Notes under the pieces: generated by a model
The model's input: only the letters and a program-made list of their open reading frames with translations
Databases searched by the model: none
Told to the model about the DNA's origin: nothing
Program-made: the position numbers and the translations under genes
Assembly: GCA_019187105.1 (NCBI GenBank)
Contig: JABAQM010000001.1
Coordinates: forward strand, 1,612,001-1,676,000
DNA length: 64,000 nt
Direction: 5' to 3'
Source: Fimbriimonadaceae bacterium
GTDB lineage: Bacteria > Armatimonadota > Fimbriimonadia > Fimbriimonadales > Fimbriimonadaceae
Part shown: positions 1 to 7,750 of the stretch, piece by piece
Position numbering within the stretch: the stretch's first letter is position 1
How the letters are laid out: the number at the start of each line of letters is the position of its first letter

Positions 1-2
1 TT

Positions 3-194
3 CCAGCCAACATCATCCGTTTTCTTGATCACGCGGAAGCGTCGCAAAACGTCATCCTACAGGCGGGCGACATCGTCTTCGTGCCAAAGACCCGAACCCC
101 GGACTGGAACCAGCTGGCGACGATCTTCAACACGATCTTCTTCGCTGACCGCTTTATCCAGGACAACGCGCTCGGCATTCGAATCTTCCGCTAG
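3..194 (+). CDS. C-terminal end of a polysaccharide-export/SLBB-like protein (partial)
   Basis: This is the last 63 residues of a gene that begins before the window; it is open from base 3 to the TAG at 192-194. The segment with VILQAGDIVFVPKT resembles the end of an SLBB/soluble-ligand-binding repeat in outer-membrane polysaccharide export (Wza/BexD-like) proteins, where a loop of this kind introduces the final beta strand. The tail has a short hydrophobic stretch (ATIFNTIFFADRFI). A role in exopolysaccharide or capsule export is inferred from this one motif only; the rest of the gene is needed to confirm it. Confidence 0.55.
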   Translation, partial: PANIIRFLDHAEASQNVILQAGDIVFVPKTRTPDWNQLATIFNTIFFADRFIQDNALGIRIFR

Positions 195-235
195 TCCGAC
201 GCCTCCGGCATCCTGCTGGCAGATCGAGGGCTTGG

Positions 236-1000
236 CTATCGCGGCTTGGACGCGGACCAAATCTCTTCGCTGGGCCAGCGGCGAGACCAGTCCTGCGTGA
301 TGTAGTCGAACCGCATCTCCTGATCGGCCGCTGGCGCACGCAGGCAGATTAGGTTCTCGATGACCATGCCCTGCCGACGCAGGAGCTGGATCATCCGGTC
401 GTACGAGAGATGAAACTCGACGCTCTCCGCGTCGAACTGAAACCGCTTGTCTCCGAACCAATCCCGAACCAGGACGTCCGTTGCGACCCCCGTATCGGGG
501 CTGCAAAGCATCGAAAGGAATCCGTTGACGAGGAAGATCAGCTTCCCCCCTGGCCGCAAGAGGCGCACGGCCTCGGGGATCCACAGATCCGGATCGCACC
601 AAATCGAGGCACCATACTCGCTGAACACCACGTCGAAGCTCCCGGATACGAGGGGCACGTGCTCAGCCGATGCCTCGATGAGGGGAAAGGCGATCCCAAA
701 TTCTCCTTGAAAAGCTCTGGCCCTTTCTAGCTGCGCCGGTGTGATGTCCAAACCGACCGGCCTTGCCCCGAGCTTTGCGAACCACGCGGAGAAGTAGGCC
801 GTACCGCAGCCAAGCTCAAGCACGTCCTTGCCGCGAAACCAAGAGGGGTCCCCCAACGCTTGAATGTCTTCTTCGGGCAGGTTCCAGATTCCCCAAGTGA
901 TCGCGTCACTCGCCCAACAGCGGCGGCCCGGCTCTTCGAAGTCCTTGCTCCAGCTTGTCCAGGCCTCGCGGTTCTTTCTTGCGTGGTCGGAAAGCTCCAC
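236..1000 (-). CDS. Class I SAM-dependent methyltransferase
   Basis: A 254-residue protein with the Rossmann methyltransferase core. Motif I is VLELGCGTAYFSAWFAKLG near residue 60, followed by the acidic strand end GLDITPAQLERAR that binds the SAM ribose. Post-motif segments FDVVFSEYGASIW and LLRPGGKLIFLVNG match motifs II and III. The start is GTG at 1000 with TAACCT six bases upstream, which fits a leaderless transcript; the N-terminus (NREAW...EPGRRCW) is typical of this family. It is divergent from sdhC. The substrate is unknown; small-molecule methylation is the family default. Confidence 0.85.
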   Translation of the reverse strand: MELSDHARKNREAWTSWSKDFEEPGRRCWASDAITWGIWNLPEEDIQALGDPSWFRGKDVLELGCGTAYFSAWFAKLGARPVGLDITPAQLERARAFQGEFGIAFPLIEASAEHVPLVSGSFDVVFSEYGASIWCDPDLWIPEAVRLLRPGGKLIFLVNGFLSMLCSPDTGVATDVLVRDWFGDKRFQFDAESVEFHLSYDRMIQLLRRQGMVIENLICLRAPAADQEMRFDYITQDWSRRWPSEEIWSASKPR

Positions 1001-1006
1001 TCCTTG

Positions 1007-1012
1007 AGGTTA
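1007..1012 (-). promoter_or_regulatory. TANNNT -10 element, probable leaderless promoter
   Basis: TAACCT on the minus strand lies 6 bases before the GTG at 1000, leaving no space for a separate ribosome binding site. Confidence 0.55.
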
Positions 1013-1053
1013 CCGGTGCACCGCCGCGCGTTGGTGCAAAATGGTTGGACGAC

Positions 1054-1896
1054 ATGGCCAAAACGCAGGGCATCCTGAAGCCGCGCGGACTCGGAAAGAC
1101 TTCGCGAACCGATGCTTGGTGGGCACAGCCGGCGGTCACCTTCGCCGTGCTCACCCTATTCATCGTTTACGCGACCTGGGCGGCTTTTCAAGGCGCGAAC
1201 TACTCGCACGGAAACTACTTATCGCCGTTCTATTCGCCGGAGATTTTTGGCAACTCGCCGCACTCCTGGTTCGGCCCGAAACCCGAGTGGTGGCCGAGCT
1301 GGCTGCCCTTCTCGCCGGCGCTGCTCATCCTTCCGTTCCCCGCACTGTTTCGGTTCACGTGCTACTACTATCGCGGCGCCTACTACAAGGCGTTTTGGGC
1401 GGATCCGCCGAACTGCGCGGTGAGCGAGCCTCGCAAAGGCTACACCGGCGAAAACGGCCTTCCCTTGATCCTGCAGAATGTCCATCGCTATTTCATGTAC
1501 TTCGCCATTCTCTTTCTGCTTGCGCTCTGGCACGACGCCTATAAGGGGTTCTTCTTCCCGATCGGGGAAATGGGTCGCTACGAGCCGGCCGGCCTTGGGC
1601 CGCTTCCCAACCAGCCGGTACAGTTCGGCGTCGGACTCGGCACACTGGTGCTGCTTTTCAATACGGTGATGCTGACCCTCTACACCCTTTCCTGCCATTC
1701 GTTCCGGCACATGATCGGTGGCCGCATCGACTGCCTCTCCAAAAAACCGACGAAGCTGGCATGCTACTCCTGCGTGACCGGACTTAACAAGCGCCACATG
1801 CTGTTCGCCTGGATTAGCCTCTTCGGGGTTATGGGAGCCGATCTTTACGTCAGGCTTTGCGCCATGGGCATCGTCCACGACTTGAGGTTCTTCTGA
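1054..1896 (+). CDS. sdhC: Succinate dehydrogenase membrane anchor (actinobacterial Sdh1 type)
   Basis: A 280-residue membrane protein with about five hydrophobic segments (roughly residues 25-45, 85-105, 145-165, 190-212, 248-268). It anchors the flavoprotein encoded immediately downstream and passes electrons to quinone. The start at ATG 1054 was preferred over an in-frame upstream start because the upstream stretch lies in the divergent promoter region. Length, the LSPFYSP segment and the gene order resemble the Sdh1 anchor of mycobacteria, which in Mycobacterium smegmatis carries a membrane Rieske-type [2Fe-2S] cluster. Candidate Cys/His ligands here are C214, H215, H219, C227, C237 and C240; which of them bind metal cannot be told from sequence. 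Its stop overlaps the sdhA start (TGATG). Confidence 0.85.
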   Translation: MAKTQGILKPRGLGKTSRTDAWWAQPAVTFAVLTLFIVYATWAAFQGANYSHGNYLSPFYSPEIFGNSPHSWFGPKPEWWPSWLPFSPALLILPFPALFRFTCYYYRGAYYKAFWADPPNCAVSEPRKGYTGENGLPLILQNVHRYFMYFAILFLLALWHDAYKGFFFPIGEMGRYEPAGLGPLPNQPVQFGVGLGTLVLLFNTVMLTLYTLSCHSFRHMIGGRIDCLSKKPTKLACYSCVTGLNKRHMLFAWISLFGVMGADLYVRLCAMGIVHDLRFF

Positions 1897-3719
1897 TGAC
1901 GGCATTCCGAACCTTCACGTACGACGTGATCGTCGTCGGCGCGGGCGGGGCCGGTCTCCGCGCTGCCATCGAAGCTTCAGCAGCCGGCGTCAAGGTCGGC
2001 GTCATCTGCAAGTCTCTGCTCGGAAAGGCCCATACCGTGATGGCGGAAGGCGGAGTCGCAGCTGCGATCGGCAACGTGGATGACCGCGATAACTGGAAAG
2101 TCCACTTCAGCGATACCATGCGGGGCGGGCAGTATCTGAACAACCCCCACATGGCGGAGATCCATGCCAAAGAGGCGCCGGCGCGCGTCCTCGAGCTGGA
2201 AGCCTGGGGGGCGCTCTTCGACCGCACCAAAGACGGCAGAATTCTGCAGCGAAACTTTGGCGGCCACAAGTATCCGCGCCTGGCCCATGTCGGCGACCGT
2301 ACGGGCCTTGAAATGATCCGCACGCTCCAGGACCACGGCATTCACCAGGGAATCGACTTCCACATGGAGTGCACGGTCACCAGCTTGCTCGTCTCCAATG
2401 GTGCGGTTTGCGGAGCGTTCGGTTACTTTCGCGAGCATGGACAGTTCGCAGTGTTTCGGGCCAAGGCGATCGTGCTCGCGACCGGCGGCATCGGCAAGGC
2501 CTTTGCCATCACCTCCAACTCGTGGGAATACACGGCGGACGGGCATGCCCTCGCCTACCATGCCGGCGCCGAGCTGATGGATATGGAGTTCGTCCAATTC
2601 CATCCGACGGGCATGGTGTGGCCACCCTCGGTGCGCGGCATCCTGGTTACGGAGGGCGTGCGCGGGGAAGGCGGCGTCCTGCGCAACAAGGACGGCAAGC
2701 GGTTCATGTTCGACGACATTCCCGAGAACTATCGCAACCAGACCGCCAAAGACGAGGACGAGGGCTGGCGGTATGTCACCGGCGACAAGAACGCCAATCG
2801 CCCACCGGAGCTTCTCACCCGCGACCATGTCGCTCGCTGTATCAATCGGGAGGTCAAAGAAGGTCGTGGCTCGCCCCATGGCGGCGTGTTCCTCGACATT
2901 TCATGGATCAAGGCCAAGGTCCCCAACGGCGAGGAGCACATCAAGCGGAAGCTGCCGGGGATGTACCACCAGTTCAAGGAGCTGGCTGGCGTCGATATCA
3001 CGAAGGAACCGATGGAGGTCGGACCGACCTGCCATTACATCATGGGTGGCGTTCGCGTCGATCCCTTCACCCAGATGTCGACCGTGCCCGGTCTCTTTGC
3101 TGCCGGCGAATGCGCGGCGGGCCTCCATGGCGCGAATCGTCTGGGGGGCAACTCGCTTTCCGACCTCCTGGTGTTCGGCAAGCGAGCGGGCGAGCATGCC
3201 GCGGCTTTCGCCAAGTCAGACTCGACGCCGGTCGACGAATCGGAGATTCAGCATCAAATCGCCTCGGCAGCCGGCGAGGCCGAGTCGCCCTTCGGCCGTC
3301 CCGCCTCGGACGACAACGCGTTCAAGGTTCAGCGGGACCTGCAACAAGTGATGCAGCAACACGTGGGCATCGTCCGGTCGGAAGACGATATGGCCGCCGC
3401 GCTGCCGCACTTGGAGACCCTTCGATCGCGAGCGGATGCAGTGCCCGTTGAGGGCAACCGCGACTTCAATCCGGGCTGGCATACCGCACTCGACCTCGGC
3501 AATCTCCTCACGATCTCAGAGGCGATTACCCGCTCCGCCCTGTCGCGCAAGGAAAGCCGTGGCGGTCACTTTCGCGAAGACCATCCGGGCAAGAGCGAGG
3601 CGGAAGGCAAGGAAAACACCATCGTGGTTCGCGGGTCGAACGGGGAGATGGTCGTGCGCAAGGTCCCCTGCGTCGAGCAGACCGACGAGCAGAAGGCGGT
3701 CATCCAGGAAATGGGCTAG
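1896..3719 (+). CDS. sdhA: Succinate dehydrogenase flavoprotein subunit
   Basis: A 607-residue FAD subunit that oxidises succinate to fumarate in the TCA cycle and feeds electrons to SdhB. The FAD-binding dinucleotide fold YDVIVVGAGGAGLRAA starts at residue 9. KAHTVMAEGG contains the histidine (H46) that carries covalent FAD. HPTGM, PTCHYIMGGV and HGANRLGGNSLSD are the substrate-binding and catalytic segments of the family. I chose ATG 1896, which overlaps the sdhC stop by one base, rather than an in-frame start inside sdhC. No terminator separates it from the convergent gene ending at 3725. The iron-sulfur subunit is about 2.8 kb downstream rather than adjacent. Confidence 0.97.
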   Translation: MTAFRTFTYDVIVVGAGGAGLRAAIEASAAGVKVGVICKSLLGKAHTVMAEGGVAAAIGNVDDRDNWKVHFSDTMRGGQYLNNPHMAEIHAKEAPARVLELEAWGALFDRTKDGRILQRNFGGHKYPRLAHVGDRTGLEMIRTLQDHGIHQGIDFHMECTVTSLLVSNGAVCGAFGYFREHGQFAVFRAKAIVLATGGIGKAFAITSNSWEYTADGHALAYHAGAELMDMEFVQFHPTGMVWPPSVRGILVTEGVRGEGGVLRNKDGKRFMFDDIPENYRNQTAKDEDEGWRYVTGDKNANRPPELLTRDHVARCINREVKEGRGSPHGGVFLDISWIKAKVPNGEEHIKRKLPGMYHQFKELAGVDITKEPMEVGPTCHYIMGGVRVDPFTQMSTVPGLFAAGECAAGLHGANRLGGNSLSDLLVFGKRAGEHAAAFAKSDSTPVDESEIQHQIASAAGEAESPFGRPASDDNAFKVQRDLQQVMQQHVGIVRSEDDMAAALPHLETLRSRADAVPVEGNRDFNPGWHTALDLGNLLTISEAITRSALSRKESRGGHFREDHPGKSEAEGKENTIVVRGSNGEMVVRKVPCVEQTDEQKAVIQEMG

Positions 3720-3724
3720 CGCCT

Positions 3725-4141
3725 TTACATGGCCCAGTTCGAGAAATCCGCTGCCGCAGTGCGCTTCGTGATCTCGCGGAGCACGTCCAGGTCCACGTGC
3801 TCGAACTTCCGGAAGTTGATGCAGCTGCGACCGATATCCGCCTTCGGCAGCTTGTCGGCGTAGGCCTCGGCAAGGTTCTTACCGTCGATCACCGCGCAGG
3901 TGGCGAACATGATCGAGTTCTTATTGCTCGAGACGGCGATCTTGAACCACTCGCCTTCGCAAGCCTTGCTTTTCCCCTTGTAATGGAACTTCCCGAATCC
4001 GATTTTGCCGGCGACCATCCAGGGCTCGAGGTCGGGCGCGGTCTTCCGAACGAGGTCGTAAAGCTCCTGGATCTGTGATCGCCTCGGCTCCTCAAGCTGG
4101 GCGATGTACTCCTCGGGCGTCGTGGCAGTGGCAGTGGGCAT
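3725..4141 (-). CDS. DUF1801 / YdhG-like protein
   Basis: A 138-residue soluble protein. The pattern EEYIAQLEEPRRSQIQELYDLVRKTAPDLEP followed by GKIGFGKFHYK is that of the DUF1801 family (YdhG-type, related to the small frataxin-like iron chaperone fold). Family members bind unknown ligands; a role in iron handling has been suggested for some and is not shown here. TAAATT lies 6 bases before the ATG at 4141. It converges on sdhA, with 5 bases between the stops, so it is not part of the sdh operon. Confidence 0.8.
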   Translation of the reverse strand: MPTATATTPEEYIAQLEEPRRSQIQELYDLVRKTAPDLEPWMVAGKIGFGKFHYKGKSKACEGEWFKIAVSSNKNSIMFATCAVIDGKNLAEAYADKLPKADIGRSCINFRKFEHVDLDVLREITKRTAAADFSNWAM

Positions 4142-4147
4142 GCCCGA

Positions 4148-4153
4148 AATTTA
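4148..4153 (-). promoter_or_regulatory. TANNNT -10 element, probable leaderless promoter
   Basis: TAAATT on the minus strand, 6 bases before the ATG at 4141. Confidence 0.5.
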
Positions 4154-4177
4154 CCACCCAACAAAGCCCGAGTTATC

Positions 4178-4438
4178 TCAGCGGCGGTTGCCCTGCTGCA
4201 GTTCCGTGGCCAGCCGCTCCAAACCCGGCGCAATCCCTTCGAAGGGCTTGAGCACCGCCAGGAGAATCGCCACCAGCACCGTCGCTCCGATCACGGTGCC
4301 GAGACCCGAGGCGAGGCCGTTGCGAAGTGGAATCCTCCAGTCGCGGCTGATCCGGATCTGCTCGCGCAGCAGGCTGTTGGTCGTGCGAAGCTCATCCAGC
4401 ATTCTCTCGATTTCGCTGGTCGATTGCGGCTGTTCCAT
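4178..4438 (-). CDS. Small single-span membrane protein (DUF5665-like)
   Basis: An 86-residue protein: an acidic, probably coiled-coil N-terminus (STSEIERMLDELRTTNSLLREQI), one membrane segment with glycine spacing (GLGTVIGATVLVAILLAVL, about residues 50-68), then an amphipathic C-terminal helix. Small proteins of this design are grouped as DUF5665; the assignment is by pattern only. Start taken at ATG 4438; an earlier in-frame start at 4516 would run into the divergent methyltransferase promoter. Function unknown. Confidence 0.65.
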   Translation of the reverse strand: MEQPQSTSEIERMLDELRTTNSLLREQIRISRDWRIPLRNGLASGLGTVIGATVLVAILLAVLKPFEGIAPGLERLATELQQGNRR

Positions 4439-4502
4439 GGTTATCGTCTGTAACGACGATTTCCCCGTCCGAAAATCGGTGGCCCCGCCGTCGATTCTAA
4501 TG

Positions 4503-4508
4503 TACGCT
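4503..4508 (+). promoter_or_regulatory. TANNNT -10 element, probable leaderless promoter
   Basis: TACGCT, 7 bases before the ATG at 4516. Confidence 0.45.
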
Positions 4509-4515
4509 GGCCCCA

Positions 4516-5328
4516 ATGACCGAACAAACCTACACGCTTGGCACCCACGACGAGGAGATCGACCGGCTGGGCTTGCAGCACCGCGTGTGGAGAGCCTGCG
4601 CGGCCGAGTGCTGGAGCCACGTCGGCATCGACAGGGGCTGGAAGGTCATGGATATCGGCGCCGGCCCCGGATTTGTCACGACCGACCTCGCCGAGCTGGT
4701 CGACCGAGGCGGTAAGGTCGCCGCGTTCGAGCGATCCGCCCGGTTCGTCGACGTCGGCCGAGCCCGTTGCGCCGCCCTCGGCCTCGCTAACGTGGACTAT
4801 CACCGCATCGACCTGGTCGAGGATAAGTTCCCGGTCCGCGATTACGATGCCGCCTGGTGCCGCTGGGTCATGTCCTTCGTCTCCGACCCCAAACTCGTGA
4901 TCGAGAAGGTCCATGCGGCGCTGCGCCCGGGCGGCCGATTCGCCCTCCACGAGTATCTCGACTACTGCTCGTGGAAGCTCTACCCGCACGGGGAGTCGGT
5001 CGACCGCTTCGTCGACGTGACGATCGAGACCTGGCGCGCAAACGGCGGCGAGCCGAACATCGCCCAGACCCTGCCGAACCTTCTCGTCGAGGCCGGATTC
5101 CGTATCCTGCGAGCTCATCCCATCGTGTTCACCATGCGCCCGGGAACCTACGTTTGGAACTGGCCGGCCGCCTTCATCGCCAACCAAGGCCACCGCACGG
5201 TCGAATCAGGGCACATGACGCCCGCGGATCTGGAGCGCGTGAACGCCGAAATGCGCGCAGCCGAACGCGATCCAAACGCCTACATGATCTCCCCGATCGT
5301 CCTCGAGCTCATCGCCGAGCGCGATTAG
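4516..5328 (+). CDS. Class I SAM-dependent methyltransferase
   Basis: A 270-residue methyltransferase. Motif I is VMDIGAGPGFVTTDLAEL at about residue 42, then VAAFERSARFVDVGRARC as the acidic loop and YDAAWCRWVMSFVSDP as motif II. ALRPGGRFALHEYLDY is motif III. The C-terminal half has a cap-like region seen in small-molecule and quinone/ubiE-like methyltransferases. The ATG has TACGCT 7 bases upstream. It is unrelated in detail to the methyltransferase at 236-1000 and sits between the two parts of the succinate dehydrogenase locus. Substrate unknown. Confidence 0.85.
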   Translation: MTEQTYTLGTHDEEIDRLGLQHRVWRACAAECWSHVGIDRGWKVMDIGAGPGFVTTDLAELVDRGGKVAAFERSARFVDVGRARCAALGLANVDYHRIDLVEDKFPVRDYDAAWCRWVMSFVSDPKLVIEKVHAALRPGGRFALHEYLDYCSWKLYPHGESVDRFVDVTIETWRANGGEPNIAQTLPNLLVEAGFRILRAHPIVFTMRPGTYVWNWPAAFIANQGHRTVESGHMTPADLERVNAEMRAAERDPNAYMISPIVLELIAERD

Positions 5329-5731
5329 CATCGAAGGCGAAGCAACCCCGGGAACTGGGACCCTGGATCGGTTGCCAAGCAGCATCGGTATCATCCCGGC
5401 ATCCCCGGAAGTGGGCACTCTCACCATCTGGTACGCAAGATGGACCGAGAGTAGATCAGCTTCCACCTATTTAATTCGATCTCTCCACTAGTTGACGTCA
5501 GCGACTACCTCTGGCTTAATCACAGTAGCCCTACTAAGTGGAGTTGCCAAAGTTGTCTTCAAATTGGCATCCGTGTATGTCTAGAAGGTATATGCTACCT
5601 TGCTATTGGTTACCGCTGACCCTTCCTAGGTACATGATGCTACTAGCTAGGTTGACGGCAGTGAGCTATTGCTTGCTGCGGATCAATGGTGGTATAAATA
5701 GAATGGGACGTAGTTTGCAGGAAGTGGGAAG
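5329..5731. other. Intergenic, AT-richer island with several short inverted repeats
   Basis: About 400 bases without a convincing gene. From about 5460 to 5720 the base composition is visibly lower in G+C than the neighbouring genes. It holds a stem-loop at 5417-5452 (ACTCTC/GAGAGT outside, CCATCT/AGATGG inside), an imperfect inverted repeat with arms at 5483-5492 and 5533-5543, a perfect hairpin at 5585-5601 (AAGGTA, loop TATGC, TACCTT), and a good promoter at its right end. It may be the scar of a mobile element or a structured leader; nothing identifies it. Confidence 0.6.
5670..5699 (+). promoter_or_regulatory. Sigma-70-type promoter
   Basis: TTGCTT at 5670-5675, an 18-base spacer, and TATAAA at 5694-5699. 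Transcription would begin near 5706 and give a leader of about 26 bases containing the purine-rich GGAAG ribosome binding site of the gene starting at 5732. Confidence 0.65.
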
Positions 5732-6466
5732 ATGGCGCAGAGCGATATCCTTTCGCAGAGGCGGTGGCTCGACAAGCTGGACGAGTTCATCCAGCACTGG
5801 ACGGATGCGAATTCATCGCTCGCTCCTGGGAGCCTCGTGCTTTCCGGTGGATACGCCCTGGCGAATCTGGTCGCCGACCGGGCGGCTTTGGCGCTCGCCT
5901 TGGACGATGTGGTCGGTCGCCACAATGTCTGGACGGTCGCCATCGAGAATCGCAACCTGCGGCAGCGGTCGGTGGCGACGAGATTCAAACAGTTTGGACA
6001 GGCCGTGCGCGCATACCTGGGCGGGACCCGCTATGAGGACGCGATCCCGCGCACGCCTCGCCCGAGCGATCCGGATGGGCGCTGGCGGGTGGCCATGCAG
6101 AGCCTGCGCGACCTTTGGACGACCATCAACTTGAACACACCGCCGGTGCCCGGCTTCACCCCGCCGCTCACCCTCGCGGGCGGGTACTCCGTGCTGCTGT
6201 TTCAGGGCGAGCAGTCGCAGGTCAACACGGCGATGGACGACGTCGGCAAGGCCCGTCAGCCGCTGCGCATCGCCCGCACGGCAAGGGACGACCAGTTTGC
6301 CGCGATCTATGCGCGCCTCAAGCAGTACCGGCTGGCGGTGCAGGCGCTGTTTCCGCCCGACTCGCCCGTGCTGCTCGCCCTGCCCCGGCTTTGGAACCCT
6401 CGCAAGCGCGTACGCCGGGCCCTGGAGGTCGTCGATCCGCCCGCCAACCCGGACGACGAACCTTAG
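5732..6466 (+). CDS. Hypothetical protein with an internal duplication
   Basis: A 244-residue soluble protein of unknown function with no signal peptide. It contains two diverged copies of one unit at about residues 34-96 and 145-207. SLVLSGGYALANL...LALDDV in the first matches PLTLAGGYSVLLF...TAMDDV in the second, and RFKQFGQAVRAYL matches RLKQYRLAVQALF. Each unit is predicted mostly helical after a short strand. It has a conventional promoter and ribosome binding site. The ORF ends 42 bases before sdhB, which has its own -10 element. It may be an intruder between the parts of the sdh locus together with the AT-rich island upstream. Confidence 0.8.
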   Translation: MAQSDILSQRRWLDKLDEFIQHWTDANSSLAPGSLVLSGGYALANLVADRAALALALDDVVGRHNVWTVAIENRNLRQRSVATRFKQFGQAVRAYLGGTRYEDAIPRTPRPSDPDGRWRVAMQSLRDLWTTINLNTPPVPGFTPPLTLAGGYSVLLFQGEQSQVNTAMDDVGKARQPLRIARTARDDQFAAIYARLKQYRLAVQALFPPDSPVLLALPRLWNPRKRVRRALEVVDPPANPDDEP

Positions 6467-6496
6467 CGCGGCTCGCGGTGGCCCTGGCTTCCGATG

Positions 6497-6502
6497 TAAG
6501 AT
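6497..6502 (+). promoter_or_regulatory. TANNNT -10 element, probable leaderless promoter of sdhB
   Basis: TAAGAT, 6 bases before the GTG at 6509. There is no Shine-Dalgarno sequence upstream of this GTG. Confidence 0.55.
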
Positions 6503-6508
6503 AGCAGC

Positions 6509-7255
6509 GTGGCGAAGGCCTCGTTCGAAATCTGGCGTGGGACCGCCAAGGATGGCGGATTCCGTACCTATCAGACCGACGTTAGCGAGGGGATGGTCAT
6601 CCTCGACGTCGTGCACAACATCCAAGCCGAATCGGCGACGGACCTGGCCTGCCGCTGGAACTGCAAGGCGGGAAAATGCGGCTCGTGCTCGGCGGAGATC
6701 GACGGCCAGCCGCGGCTGATGTGCATGACCCGGCTGAGCGATTACGACCTCAGCCATACGATTCGCATCGAGCCGATGAAGGCGTTCCCTTTGATCCGCG
6801 ACCTCGTCACGGATGTGAGCTGGAATTTCGAAGCGAAGAAAAAGGTCAAGCCCTTCAAGCCGCGCCGGCCGGATGCGCCCGACGGCACCTGGAGAATGGC
6901 GCAGGAGGACATCGACCGTCCGCAGGAATTCCGCAAGTGCATCGAGTGCTTCCTTTGCCAGAACGTTTGCCACGTGCTGCGTGAGCACGAGAAGTTCGAT
7001 GGCTTCATCGGTCCGCGCCTGATGGTGTATTCGGCGGCCCTGGAAATGCACCCGCTCGATACCGAGGACCGCGTCGACGATCTGAAGCAGCGCGACGGCA
7101 TCGGCTACTGCAACATCACGAAGTGCTGCACGGTGGTCTGCCCCGAGCACATCAAGATCACCGACAACGCGATCATCCCGCTCAAGGAGCGAGTCGTGGA
7201 CCGCCATTACGACCCCGTCGCGAAGCTGTTCAGGCTCTTCGGTAACCGCAAATGA
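6509..7255 (+). CDS. sdhB: Succinate dehydrogenase iron-sulfur subunit
   Basis: A 248-residue electron-transfer subunit carrying electrons from SdhA flavin to the membrane anchor. The N-terminal plant-type ferredoxin domain has C52, C57, C60 and C72 for the [2Fe-2S] cluster (CKAGKCGSC...C). The C-terminal domain has CIECFLCQNVC and CNITKCCTVVCPEHIKI for the [4Fe-4S] and [3Fe-4S] clusters. Length and the ending CPEHIKITDNAI...KERVVD match the actinobacterial Sdh1 Fe-S subunit, in line with the anchor at 1054. Start is GTG with TAAGAT 6 bases upstream. It overlaps the next gene by ATGA. Confidence 0.95.
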   Translation: MAKASFEIWRGTAKDGGFRTYQTDVSEGMVILDVVHNIQAESATDLACRWNCKAGKCGSCSAEIDGQPRLMCMTRLSDYDLSHTIRIEPMKAFPLIRDLVTDVSWNFEAKKKVKPFKPRRPDAPDGTWRMAQEDIDRPQEFRKCIECFLCQNVCHVLREHEKFDGFIGPRLMVYSAALEMHPLDTEDRVDDLKQRDGIGYCNITKCCTVVCPEHIKITDNAIIPLKERVVDRHYDPVAKLFRLFGNRK

Positions 7256-7737
7256 TGGAGCTCAAGCACATTTCGCCGGACGCCGTGCCCCATGCGCTGG
7301 AGCTCGCGCACCGCTACCGGCTGTTGAACGAGCCCGAGCAAGCGGCCAGTATCTGTCACGACATCCTCGCCACCGATCCCGAGAACGTCGATGCCCGCCG
7401 AACGCTGTTCCTGGCGCTTACCGACCAGTTCGGCCTCGGCTCGGGGGTGCGCTTCGAGGAAGCCGAGGCGGTCGCGTCGGCGATGGCGAGCGACTACGAA
7501 CGGCTCTATCACCGCGGCATGGCCTGCGAACGATGGGGCCGCGCGCAACTCAACAAAGGGGCGGCCGGAACGATGGTCCGGGGCTGGCTGCAGCGGGCGA
7601 TGGAACGGTATGCCGAGGCCGAGGCCGTCCGTCCCGCCGGCAACGACGATGCCATCCTGCGCTGGAACGCGTGCGTTCGCACGCTGAAGCGGCTGCCGGA
7701 GCATGCGGATTCCGACTCCCCCGGCTTGTGGGACTGA
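7252..7737 (+). CDS. TPR-like helical protein downstream of sdhB
   Basis: A 161-residue all-helical protein. ALELAHRYRLLNEPEQAASICHDILATDPENVDARRTL fits one and a half tetratricopeptide units; the C-terminal half (WLQRAMERYAEAEAVRPAGNDDAILRWN) fits another. It starts at ATGATG overlapping the sdhB stop, so it is translationally coupled to sdhB and probably helps with the same complex, for example in assembly; that role is an inference from position. It converges on the carbonic anhydrase gene with no obvious terminator. Confidence 0.75.
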   Translation: MMELKHISPDAVPHALELAHRYRLLNEPEQAASICHDILATDPENVDARRTLFLALTDQFGLGSGVRFEEAEAVASAMASDYERLYHRGMACERWGRAQLNKGAAGTMVRGWLQRAMERYAEAEAVRPAGNDDAILRWNACVRTLKRLPEHADSDSPGLWD

Positions 7738-7750
7738 GCCGTGTACTGCG

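Noticed and set aside
5813-7207. Minus-strand ORF of 464 codons across the duplicated-domain gene and sdhB
   Set aside because: Antisense to sdhB, whose cysteine motifs are unambiguous; low-complexity Arg/Val/Leu composition is typical of a GC-rich shadow frame.
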